64,000 bases of DNA from Nonomuraea solani (GTDB lineage: Bacteria; Actinomycetota; Actinomycetes; Streptosporangiales; Streptosporangiaceae): contig NZ_FNVT01000003.1 in assembly GCF_900108335.1 (NCBI RefSeq), forward strand, positions 289,553 to 353,552, given 5' to 3'. Below are positions 10,600 through 18,718 of this stretch, piece after piece. The first letter of the stretch is position 1, and each line of letters starts with the position of its first letter. The position numbers and the translations under genes are program-made. Under the pieces are notes generated by a model that did not search any database, was not told the origin of the DNA, and was given only the letters and a program-made list of their open reading frames with translations.

Positions 10600-12249
10600 C
10601 TACTTCTTCTCCGCCGACCGGACGACCTTCTTGATCTTCTCCTGGCCGACCTCATCAGCCCCGAGGGGCGCCACCGGCTCGTCCTTGACCAGCAGTTCGC
10701 CGGAGGAGGTGGTGAAGCCCTTCTTGAACTCCGTGATGGCGTCCTTGAGGGCGGTCACCGTGTCGTCGACCAGCTCCCTGGTCTCACGGATCGTGTCGAA
10801 GATGCCCTTGTGCGACGACTGGATGTAGTCCAGGAACTCGAGCTCGAAGCGACGGACGTCCTCGATCGGCACCTCGTCCAGCTCGCCCGTCGTGCCCGCC
10901 CAGATCGAGGCCACCTCGCGCTCAAGCGAGAACGGGCTGTACTGGGCCTGCTTGAGCAGCTCGACCAGACGCTGCCCGCGCTCGAGCTGAGCCTTGGAGG
11001 CGGCGTCCAGGTCGGAGGCGAAGGCCGCGAAGGCTTCGAGGTCACGGTACTGCGACAGCGACAGACGCAGCGTGCCCGCGACCTTCCTCATGGCCTTGGA
11101 CTGAGCGGAACCACCGACTCGGGACACCGACACACCGACGTTGATGGCCGGGCGCACACCCGCGTTGAACAGGTCCGTCTCAAGGAAGACCTGGCCGTCG
11201 GTGATGGAGATGACGTTGGTCGGAATGAACGCCGAGACGTCGTTGCCCTTGGTCTCGATCACCGGCAGGCCCGTCATCGAGCCGGCGCCCAGGTCGTCGG
11301 AGAGCTTGGCGCAGCGCTCCAGCAGCCGGGAGTGGAGGTAGAAGACGTCACCGGGGAACGCCTCACGGCCCGGCGGACGGCGCAGCAGCAGAGAAACGGC
11401 GCGGTAGGCGTCCGCCTGCTTGGTCAGGTCGTCGAAGACGATCAGGACGTGCTTGCCCTGGTACATCCAGTGCTGACCGATCGCCGAGCCGGCGTAGGGC
11501 GCGATGTACTTGAAGCCGGCGGCCTCGGAGGCGGGAGCGGCGACGATGGTGGTGTACTCCATCGCGCCGGCCTCCTCCAGGCGGGCACGCACCTGCGCGA
11601 CGGTCGAGCCCTTCTGGCCGACCGCGACGTAGACGCAGCGCACCTGCTTGGCGGGGTCGCCAGAGGCCCAGTTTTCGCGCTGGTTGAGGATCGTGTCCAC
11701 GGCGATCGCGGTCTTGCCGGTGCCGCGGTCGCCGATGATGAGCTGGCGCTGGCCACGGCCGATCGCCGTCATGGCGTCGATCGCCTTGATGCCAGTGGCC
11801 AGCGACTCCTTCACGGGCTGCCGCTGGACGACCGTGGGGGCCTGCAGCTCGAGGGCGCGTACGCTCTCGGCCTCAATGGCGCCCTTGCCGTCGAGCGGGT
11901 TGCCGAGGGGGTCGACCACGCGGCCGAGGAAGTTGTCGCCGACGGGCACGGACAGGACCTCGCCCGTCCTGCGGACCGTCTGGCCTTCCTCGATGCCGCT
12001 GAAGTCGCCCAGGACAACGACACCGATCTCGCGGGTGTCGAGGTTAAGTGCCAGACCGCGCGTGCCGTTCTCGAACTCGAGCAGCTCGTTAGCCATCGCC
12101 GAGGGAAGGCCGGAGACATGGGCAATGCCGTCGCCGGCGTCGACGACGGTCCCGATCTCCTCGCGCGCGGCGCCTTCCGGTTCGTACGCCTGGACGAAGC
12201 GCTCAAGCGCGTCCCGGATCTCGTCCGGCCGGATCGTAAGCTCCGCCAT
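10600..12249 (-). CDS. atpA: ATP synthase F1 subunit alpha
   Basis: 549 aa. The non-catalytic nucleotide site has Walker [12 protein letters not shown], the alpha-subunit signature [17 protein letters not shown] is present, and the arginine-finger region follows. The C-terminal tail of about 35 residues ([20 protein letters not shown]) is longer than in E. coli; mycobacterial alpha subunits also have a C-terminal extension that suppresses ATP hydrolysis, so a similar role is possible. The ATG at 12249 has GGAGA upstream. Confidence 0.97.
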   Translation of the reverse strand: MAELTIRPDEIRDALERFVQAYEPEGAAREEIGTVVDAGDGIAHVSGLPSAMANELLEFENGTRGLALNLDTREIGVVVLGDFSGIEEGQTVRRTGEVLSVPVGDNFLGRVVDPLGNPLDGKGAIEAESVRALELQAPTVVQRQPVKESLATGIKAIDAMTAIGRGQRQLIIGDRGTGKTAIAVDTILNQRENWASGDPAKQVRCVYVAVGQKGSTVAQVRARLEEAGAMEYTTIVAAPASEAAGFKYIAPYAGSAIGQHWMYQGKHVLIVFDDLTKQADAYRAVSLLLRRPPGREAFPGDVFYLHSRLLERCAKLSDDLGAGSMTGLPVIETKGNDVSAFIPTNVISITDGQVFLETDLFNAGVRPAINVGVSVSRVGGSAQSKAMRKVAGTLRLSLSQYRDLEAFAAFASDLDAASKAQLERGQRLVELLKQAQYSPFSLEREVASIWAGTTGELDEVPIEDVRRFELEFLDYIQSSHKGIFDTIRETRELVDDTVTALKDAITEFKKGFTTSSGELLVKDEPVAPLGADEVGQEKIKKVVRSAEKK

Positions 12250-12273
12250 CTCTACTCTGTCTCCCTATTCGCC

Positions 12274-13083
12274 TTAGCCGGCCAACCGGCGGCGGACTTC
12301 TTCGATTCGTCCCACAATGGTGGTGTCGATGATCTCGTCGCCGATGCGGACCGAGAACCCACCGAGCACTCGCTTGTCCACCTCGACGTTCAGGTGCACG
12401 TCACGGCCGAACGAGGTGCGCAGCCACGCCGCCAGGCGATCTCTCTGCGCTCCGGTCAGCTCGACCGCGCTGCGCACCACCGCCACGAGGCGCTGGCGCT
12501 GCTGGGCCACGAGCTGACTGATCTCCTCCAGGCCCACTTCCAGGCTACGCCCGCGTGGGTGCACCACCAGCTGCGTGATCAACCGCAGGCTGGTCGGGGC
12601 GACCTTGCCGTCGAGGAGGTCGCGCAGCAGCTCGCGCTTGCCCTCCTCGGGCGCGCCCGCGTCGGCGAGCGCACGGCGCAGTTCGGGGTTGGCGGCGACG
12701 ATGCGGCCGAAGCGGAAGAGCTCGTCCTCCACCTCGTCGAGCCGGCTGTGGCTCTCCGCCTCCGCCGCCGCGGCGACGACGCCGAGCCGTTCGAGCACGT
12801 CGGCCAGGTCGCCGGCGCGCGACCACCTGGCCGAGACCGCGGCCTCGGAGGTGGCCAGGGCCGCGTCGACGACCTTGCCCTGCAGCAGCGAGCGCGCGAC
12901 CTGCGCCTTCTGCTCAGCGCTCCTGGCCGGGTCGGACAGGGCGCGACGCAGGCCGTGCTCACGGTCGAGCAGATCCGCGACCGCGAACAGATCGTCGGAG
13001 AGCGTACCGAGGGACGCACTGCCGGCGACCGCGTTGAACCGCTCTTCGACCTCGGCCAGCGAAGCCCTGCTCATACCGCGCAT
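12274..13083 (-). CDS. atpH: ATP synthase F1 subunit delta
   Basis: 269 aa, about 90 longer than E. coli delta but typical for filamentous actinomycetes; mycobacteria instead fuse b and delta. It is helical and Ala/Arg-rich, with the conserved C-terminal segment VDKRVLGGFSVRIGDEIIDT. It connects the F1 head to the peripheral stalk. Its ATG overlaps the atpF stop (TGATG). A second ATG three codons in is an equal candidate. Confidence 0.94.
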   Translation of the reverse strand: MRGMSRASLAEVEERFNAVAGSASLGTLSDDLFAVADLLDREHGLRRALSDPARSAEQKAQVARSLLQGKVVDAALATSEAAVSARWSRAGDLADVLERLGVVAAAAEAESHSRLDEVEDELFRFGRIVAANPELRRALADAGAPEEGKRELLRDLLDGKVAPTSLRLITQLVVHPRGRSLEVGLEEISQLVAQQRQRLVAVVRSAVELTGAQRDRLAAWLRTSFGRDVHLNVEVDKRVLGGFSVRIGDEIIDTTIVGRIEEVRRRLAG

Positions 13084-13637
13084 CAGCGCACCGCCTGCGC
13101 GTTGCTGTTCTCAAGCTCGTCGAGGAACCTGTCCACGATGCGGCTCTGCCGGACCTCGTCCTCGAGCGACTCGCCGACGATGCGGCCGGCCAGGTCGGTC
13201 GACAGGCGACCGATCTCCGAGCGGAGCTGCGAGAACGCCGCCTGGCGGTCCGCCTCGATCTGCGCGTGCGCGGCCTCGACGAGACGACGGGCCTCGGCCT
13301 GCGCCTCCTCGCGGAGCTCGGCCTTGATCTGGGCGGCCTGCTCGCGAGCTTCCTCGCGCAGCCGGGACGCGTCACGACGAGCCTCTTCGAGCTGCTCGGC
13401 GTAACGCTTCTGCAGGGCCTGAGCCTCGGCCTGCGCCTCCTCAGCCCTCTTGATGCCGCCCTCGATCGCGTCGGTCCGCTCGGCCAGAGTCTTCTGGATG
13501 CGCGGAACGAGGATCTTGCCGACGACGAAGAAGACGACGAGGAACGCGAAGATACCGACGACGAGCTCGTACGTGTGCGGGATAAGGGGGTTGAACTCAC
13601 CCTCCTCCGCCGCGAGGAGCGTAGCTGCCATAGTCAT
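13083..13637 (-). CDS. atpF: ATP synthase Fo subunit b
   Basis: 184 aa. One TM (ELVVGIFAFLVVFFVVGKIL, residues about 24-43) is followed by a long amphipathic coiled-coil helix rich in Glu, Ala and Arg, forming the peripheral stalk. The length is normal. It is translationally linked to atpH by a stop/start overlap. Confidence 0.96.
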   Translation of the reverse strand: MTMAATLLAAEEGEFNPLIPHTYELVVGIFAFLVVFFVVGKILVPRIQKTLAERTDAIEGGIKRAEEAQAEAQALQKRYAEQLEEARRDASRLREEAREQAAQIKAELREEAQAEARRLVEAAHAQIEADRQAAFSQLRSEIGRLSTDLAGRIVGESLEDEVRQSRIVDRFLDELENSNAQAVR

Positions 13638-13671
13638 GGGTGCAGCCTTTCGTCAGGGATTCTTCCGGCCT

Positions 13672-13974
<303 letters not shown>

Positions 13975-14766
13975 TCAGTGTTCTGCGTGCAAGGAGCCAC
14001 CGATGTACATCGATGCCAGCATCGCGAAGAGGAATGCCTGCAGGAACTGGATGAAGATCTCAAAACCGGTGAAGATGATCGTCATGACCACGCCGACCAC
14101 ACCGACACCGGCGCCCAGCGGCGTGAGCTTCTCGAACAGGAACCAGAAGCCGACCATGCTGAAGAAGGCCAGCAGCATGTGCCCGGCGAACATGTTCGCG
14201 AAGAGTCGGACCGCGTGCGTGAAGGGCGCGATGATCATGTTCGACAGGAACTCGATCGGCGACAGCAGCAGGTAGATCGGCTTCGGCAGCCCGGGGGGGA
14301 ACATCATGTTCTTGAAGTAGCCGCCGAAGCCCTGGTGCTTGATGCCGAGGTAGAGCTTGAGCACGTAGATGGAGATCGCGAGCACCGCGGGGAAGGCGAT
14401 GTGCGAAGCAACGGGGAACTGGGCGATGGGCACGACGCCCATGAGGTTCCAGACCAGGACCAGGAAGAACAGCGTCACCAGCAGGCCCATGAACCGGTCG
14501 GAGTCCTTGCCCAGGAAGGGGCGGGCGACCTGGTCACGGACGAAGACGTAGCCGTATTCGACGACGTTCTGCATGCCCCGGGGCACGAGCTTGGGCTTGG
14601 AGAAGGCCGCCCAGCAAAGGCCGATCACCAGGACCGCGCTGAGGAGCGCCAGCAGAACCGGCTTGGTGAACCATTCGACCCCCGCGATGATCGGGGGCAG
14701 GTCGAACAGTTCGTTGGGCGTCGGCGCCCCGAACTCGCCTGGGGCTGGGGCCGTCAGCGTAATCAC
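13975..14766 (-). CDS. atpB: ATP synthase Fo subunit a
   Basis: 263 aa with five to six TMs. The essential Arg lies in THAVRLFANMFAGH, and the C-terminal IQAFLF-like segment (FIQFLQAFLFAMLASMYIG) is conserved. It forms the proton half-channels against the c ring. The start is GTG with AAGGGA 8 nt upstream. Confidence 0.96.
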   Translation of the reverse strand: MITLTAPAPGEFGAPTPNELFDLPPIIAGVEWFTKPVLLALLSAVLVIGLCWAAFSKPKLVPRGMQNVVEYGYVFVRDQVARPFLGKDSDRFMGLLVTLFFLVLVWNLMGVVPIAQFPVASHIAFPAVLAISIYVLKLYLGIKHQGFGGYFKNMMFPPGLPKPIYLLLSPIEFLSNMIIAPFTHAVRLFANMFAGHMLLAFFSMVGFWFLFEKLTPLGAGVGVVGVVMTIIFTGFEIFIQFLQAFLFAMLASMYIGGSLHAEH

Positions 14767-14833
14767 GCGGCGTTCCCTTCAACGTCGTAGTGGATCACAA
14801 GGGTTTCCTCGGCGGAGTTTTCGCTACGTCGGA

Positions 14834-15049
14834 CTAGCGAGAGAACTTCCGGTAGGCCAGATAGCCGGCAAGCACCAACCCCAGGACGGTGCCTATGGGA
14901 AAGAACGCGGACATGTCTAGCCAGCGGTCCAGCAACCACCCGAGTCCGCCATAGATGGCCATCCCTGCGAGCAACATGCTGGGGATCGACCACATGGCGT
15001 CGGCGAAGTCGCGACCGTCTGTTTCCGGTCGGCGTTCCTGTGCGCTCAT
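14834..15049 (-). CDS. atpZ: AtpZ/AtpI family small membrane protein
   Basis: 71 aa with two TMs (SMLLAGMAIYGGLGWLLDRW and FFPIGTVLGLVLAGYLAY). The conserved GGLGWLLDRW...FFPIG pattern is that of AtpZ-type proteins encoded ahead of atpB, thought to aid Fo assembly or Mg2+ handling. It lies directly upstream of atpB in the operon. Confidence 0.8.
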   Translation of the reverse strand: MSAQERRPETDGRDFADAMWSIPSMLLAGMAIYGGLGWLLDRWLDMSAFFPIGTVLGLVLAGYLAYRKFSR

Positions 15050-15114
15050 CGCGGCCCCGACGATAGCAGGCGAGTAGAGGACTAGTCATATCGGACCCCG
15101 TCCGTGAACCAGCC

Positions 15115-15537
15115 TCATGAGTCGCCCTGTCCGGGGACCTTGGCTTCGGGGTCGACGTAAAGCATCTTGGTCTTGATGAAGGCGCGTACTTCGAAGGCCG
15201 TCCACACCAGCGTGCAGATGACGACCGTCCAGGCGAACGCCTTGGGGTTCCAGGCGGTCGTGTCGCCGAAGACGCTCAGCACGATCATGATGGCGACGAC
15301 TTTGACGAGGTAGCTGACCATCGCGGCGATCGCCATCATCTGCGGTGAGACGCGGGCGGCATAGGACACCGCTACCACGCTGACGCTGAAGAAAACCCCG
15401 ACGAGCAAGGTGCCGATGCCCGCGCCCAGCGCTCCCTTGCCACCGGCGACCAGGAGCGCGACGATCACGGCGACCAGTCCGACCGCGAAGGTCGGAATCG
15501 CGGCGCTCTTGAGTACGCGCACGTCGTTGGCCTGCAT
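15115..15537 (-). CDS. Four-TM membrane protein of the atp operon (AtpI position)
   Basis: 140 aa with four TMs (starting at AIPTFAVGLVAVIVALLVAG; VGVFFSVSVVAVSYA; AAMVSYLVKVVAIMIVLSV; FAWTVVICTLVWTAF). It resembles the ATP synthase protein I group by size, TM count and position as first gene of the atp operon (compare Rv1303). ATG with GGAG 5 nt upstream. The exact role is not established; family members assist c-ring assembly in some bacteria. Confidence 0.75.
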   Translation of the reverse strand: MQANDVRVLKSAAIPTFAVGLVAVIVALLVAGGKGALGAGIGTLLVGVFFSVSVVAVSYAARVSPQMMAIAAMVSYLVKVVAIMIVLSVFGDTTAWNPKAFAWTVVICTLVWTAFEVRAFIKTKMLYVDPEAKVPGQGDS

Positions 15538-15667
15538 CGGTGCTCCATCTACCAGTTATCAAGCGAGCGTTTGCTACCTCCAGAAGCGGTACATCTGGAG
15601 TCCCTGCTCGTGAAAGATATCACAAGCTCACGGAAGACCGCTTTTACCTGCCGTTTCTAGTTCGCGA

Positions 15668-16954
15668 TCAAGAACGGCTCGGAAAGGCTGGTATGACCGG
15701 ATTACCCTCGGCGGTCGCGCGCTCGGCCGACGGCCCGTCGGCGGGCGGCATCTGCCCTCTGACCTGGGTGTCCGGCAGGATGGGCGGCATCGGCCCGGTG
15801 GGCGGCCCGTCGTCGTCGGGCTGGCTGCCGCGCGACGCCGAGTGGGCCCCGCCCTTGCCCCGCCAGCGCGGAGCGGCCATCAGGACGAGCACGGCCAGCG
15901 CCAGCACGATGACCACCAGGAACATCAGCACGGGCACGCCCTCGCGGGACATCAGCACCATGCCGAAGGCGAACAGGAACGCCCACGCGTACATGATCAG
16001 AACGGAACGCCGGTGTGAGTGGCCGATGTCCAGCAGCCGGTGGTGCAGGTGGCCGCGGTCGGGCGCGAACGGCGACAGACCCTGGGAGGTGCGCCGCACC
16101 ACGGCGGTGATCAGGTCGATGAGCGGCAGCACCAGCACCGCGGCCGGCAGCATCAGCGGGAGCAGCACCGGGACCTTGTTCATGTCCTCGATGGCGGCCG
16201 GGTCGAGCGGGGTCACGGTCACGATGGAGGAGGCCAGCACCAGGCCGATCAGCATGGCCCCCGTGTCGCCCATGAAGATCTTCGCCGGATGGAAGTTGTG
16301 CGGCAGGAAGCCCAGGCACGTGCCGATGAGGACGGCGGCGATGGCGGCGGTCGTCGTGATGTTGCCGACGCTCATGCTCTGCGCGAGGAAGATCGAGTAA
16401 GCCCACGTGGCCATGGCGGCGATGCAGACGATGCCGGCCGCGAGCCCGTCGAGCCCGTCGACGAAGTTGACCGCGTTGATGGTCACCACCACGATCAGGA
16501 TCGTGATGATCGTGCTCAGCGCGTTGTCGAGGCTGGTGGAGCCGCCCCACGACTGGGGCAGCGGGATGTAGAGCAGCCGCAGGTCGAAGAAGACCAGCAC
16601 ACCGGCCGCCGCGACCTGCCCGCCGAGCTTGATGAAGGCGTCCATGCCCCACCAGTCGTCCAGGAACCCGGTCAGCGTGATGAGCCCGCCGGCCACGATC
16701 AGCGCCGTCACCGCGTTGGCGTCGGACTCCGCGAGCGCCTCGCCCGTGTGCGTCAGCCGGCTGGCCACCAGCAGGCCCACGACCAGGCCACCGTACATCG
16801 CCAGGCCGCCGAGTCTGGGCGTCGGCGTGGTGTGCACGTCGCGCTCGCGAACCTCGGGCATGGCTCCGATGCGGATGGCGAAACGTCGCACCAGCGGGAC
16901 CAGGAGATAGGTCACCGCTGCTGAGATGAGCGCCATGAACAGGTATTCGCGCAC
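15668..16954 (-). CDS. wecA: MraY-family GlcNAc-1-P transferase (WecA/Rfe-like)
   Basis: 428 aa with about eleven TMs. The enzyme links a sugar-1-phosphate, usually GlcNAc-1-P from UDP-GlcNAc, to decaprenyl/undecaprenyl phosphate, the first lipid-linked step of arabinogalactan-linker or teichoic-type glycans. Motifs: TPRLGG, VNFVDGLDGLAAG (catalytic Asp), FHPAKIFMGDTGA, and the HLHHR loop (DRGHLHHRLLD). The last about 70 residues are Pro/Gly-rich and disordered. The start is GTG. Gene order matches Rv1302, next to the atp operon. It could supply the lipid primer for the glycosyltransferase island at 31.8-41.9 kb; this link is inference. Confidence 0.9.
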   Translation of the reverse strand: MREYLFMALISAAVTYLLVPLVRRFAIRIGAMPEVRERDVHTTPTPRLGGLAMYGGLVVGLLVASRLTHTGEALAESDANAVTALIVAGGLITLTGFLDDWWGMDAFIKLGGQVAAAGVLVFFDLRLLYIPLPQSWGGSTSLDNALSTIITILIVVVTINAVNFVDGLDGLAAGIVCIAAMATWAYSIFLAQSMSVGNITTTAAIAAVLIGTCLGFLPHNFHPAKIFMGDTGAMLIGLVLASSIVTVTPLDPAAIEDMNKVPVLLPLMLPAAVLVLPLIDLITAVVRRTSQGLSPFAPDRGHLHHRLLDIGHSHRRSVLIMYAWAFLFAFGMVLMSREGVPVLMFLVVIVLALAVLVLMAAPRWRGKGGAHSASRGSQPDDDGPPTGPMPPILPDTQVRGQMPPADGPSAERATAEGNPVIPAFPSRS

Positions 16955-17011
16955 GGACCTAGTTTCCCGGATGCTCCGGCCAGCTGTGACCGGAAAACGA
17001 CACAGACCTGC

Positions 17012-18277
17012 TTAATATTCGCTGAGATATGGCTGATGGATGGCGAGAAGCGCCGAAACTCTTTCCCGAACCTCCTGCGCACAGGCCGGATCGCGCACCA
17101 CCCGGCTCACCAGAGTCCCCACTTCCTCAAGTTCCTGGGGCCCCATGCCCTGGGTGGTCACGCACGACGTGCCGACGCGGATCCCCGAGGTGATCGTCGC
17201 GGGCTCCGCGTCGTACGGGATCACGTTGCGGTTGAGCGTGATCCCGGCCGCCGCGCACCTGCGCTCGGCCTCCGCCCCCGACACCCCCAGCGCGCTCAGG
17301 TCGATCAGCGACAGGTGGGTGTCCGTGCCGCCGGACACGGCCCGCATCCCGTCCACGGCCAGCGCGTCCGTGAGCGCCCGCGCGTTCACGATCACCCGGC
17401 GGGCGTAGTCGGCGAACTCCGGCCGCATCGCCTCACCGAACGCCACCGCCTTGGCCGCCACCACGTGCATGAGCGGCCCGCCCTGGATGAACGGGAACAC
17501 CGCCCGGTCGATCTTCTTGGCCAGCTCCTCCGTGCACAGGATGGCGCCGCCGCGCGGCCCGCGCAGCGCCTTGTGGGTGGTCATCGTCACGACGTCCGCG
17601 TACGGCACCGCCGACGGGATCGCGCCGCCCGCCATCAGCCCGATCGGGTGCGCCACGTCGGCCAGCAGCCACGCCCCCACCTCGTCCGCGATGCCGCGGA
17701 AGGCGGTGAAGTCGATCAGCCTCGGGTACGCGGTCGCGCCGCACACGATGAGCTTCGGCTGGTGCCGCAGGGCCAGGTCGCGTACCTCGTCGTAGTCGAT
17801 GAGTTCGGTGTCGCGACGCACGCCGTACGACACGACGTCGAACCATCTTCCCGAGAAGTTCACCTTGGAGCCATGGGTGAGGTGGCCGCCGTGCGGCAGG
17901 GCCATGGCCAGCATGGTGTCGCCGGGCTGCAGGAGCGCGGCGTAGGCGGCCAGGTTCGCCGATGCGCCTGAGTGGGGCTGGACGTTGGCGTGCTCGGCCC
18001 TGAACAGCCGCTTCGCCCGGTCGACCGCCAGCCGCTCGGCCCGGTCCACCACCTCGCAGCCGCCGTAGTAGCGCCTGCCCGGGTAGCCCTCGGCGTACTT
18101 GTTGGTGAGGGTGGAACCCAGGGCGGCGAGAACCGCGGGCGAGGTGAAGTTCTCGCTCGCGATGAGCTGGATCCCGCTGCGCACCCGGTCGAGTTCGTCG
18201 ATCAGGATCTGCGCGATCTCGGGGTCCTGCTTCTGTAGCAGCCCGAAGTCCGGACCGTAGGAGGGCTCTGCACCCAT
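17012..18277 (-). CDS. glyA: Serine hydroxymethyltransferase
   Basis: 421 aa. A PLP enzyme converting serine and tetrahydrofolate to glycine and 5,10-methylene-THF. The conserved N-terminal segment IASENFTSPAVLAALGS is present, with YAEGYPGRRYYGG, and the PLP lysine sits in VVTMTTHKALRGPRGG. The ATG at 18277 is chosen because the -10-like TACAGT lies 6 nt upstream (leaderless); the ATG at 18313 has neither a Shine-Dalgarno nor conserved residues. A glyA copy at this location, near wecA, is also known in Streptomyces. Confidence 0.94.
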   Translation of the reverse strand: MGAEPSYGPDFGLLQKQDPEIAQILIDELDRVRSGIQLIASENFTSPAVLAALGSTLTNKYAEGYPGRRYYGGCEVVDRAERLAVDRAKRLFRAEHANVQPHSGASANLAAYAALLQPGDTMLAMALPHGGHLTHGSKVNFSGRWFDVVSYGVRRDTELIDYDEVRDLALRHQPKLIVCGATAYPRLIDFTAFRGIADEVGAWLLADVAHPIGLMAGGAIPSAVPYADVVTMTTHKALRGPRGGAILCTEELAKKIDRAVFPFIQGGPLMHVVAAKAVAFGEAMRPEFADYARRVIVNARALTDALAVDGMRAVSGGTDTHLSLIDLSALGVSGAEAERRCAAAGITLNRNVIPYDAEPATITSGIRVGTSCVTTQGMGPQELEEVGTLVSRVVRDPACAQEVRERVSALLAIHQPYLSEY

Positions 18278-18283
18278 TTCTCC

Positions 18284-18312
18284 ACTGTACGACTTAATGC
18301 CCGTTTCTCCCA
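18284..18312 (-). promoter_or_regulatory. Candidate leaderless promoter of glyA
   Basis: On the minus strand TGGGAG (18312-18307), a 17-bp spacer and TACAGT (18289-18284) precede the ATG by 6 nt. The -10 fits the TAnnnT consensus; the -35 is weak. Confidence 0.4.
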
Positions 18313-18340
18313 TATGCCGGTGATGCCCGGAAATTTCATC

Positions 18341-18718
18341 TCATGGGAAGGCATGCGGTGCGTTGGCCGACGTCGGGATCCATCGCGGCGTATCGGCCGC
18401 CTCGTCGCTGATGGTGGTGAGCACGGCGTGCCGGTAGGCGGCGAGCCTGGTGCGCCACTCGTGAATGTCCTGGATGTACCGCTCACCCACCGGGGCGTCC
18501 CAGGTCTGAGGGCTCTTGGCCAGGCCGTACGCCTTGTCGAGGGCCGTTTTGAGGGTTTCGAGCTGCGGCAGCACGGTGTTCCATGCCACCACCAGGCGCT
18601 GGTAGTCGGGGTTGAACTCCCAGGCGCGCTGGGGGATGTCCAGGGGGCCGGCGGAGCTGATCGGGGGGACCTCGTCGGTCTCCTTCTCGCGGGGGGCCGG
18701 CGGGTCGGCGTACATCAT
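18341..18718 (-). CDS. Small helical protein, WXG100-like, partner of the repeat protein
   Basis: 125 aa, not recognised as a named family. It is soluble and mostly helical, with a Pro/Glu-rich first 25 residues. A central pair of helices (VVAWNTVLPQLETLKTALDK and RYIQDIHEWRTRLAAYRHAV) is joined by a turn, TWDAPVGE, recalling the W-x-G turn of WXG100 (ESX) proteins without matching it exactly. Its ATG overlaps the stop of the upstream repeat-protein gene (ATGA) and GAGAGGAG lies just upstream, so the two are made together. A role in type VII-like secretion or as a binding partner is inference. Confidence 0.6.
   Translation of the reverse strand: MMYADPPAPREKETDEVPPISSAGPLDIPQRAWEFNPDYQRLVVAWNTVLPQLETLKTALDKAYGLAKSPQTWDAPVGERYIQDIHEWRTRLAAYRHAVLTTISDEAADTPRWIPTSANAPHAFP

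Noticed and set aside
10810..13404. 864-aa plus-strand frame opposite atpA, atpH and atpF
   Set aside because: GC-rich antisense frame without stops; composition is not protein-like and it spans three real genes.
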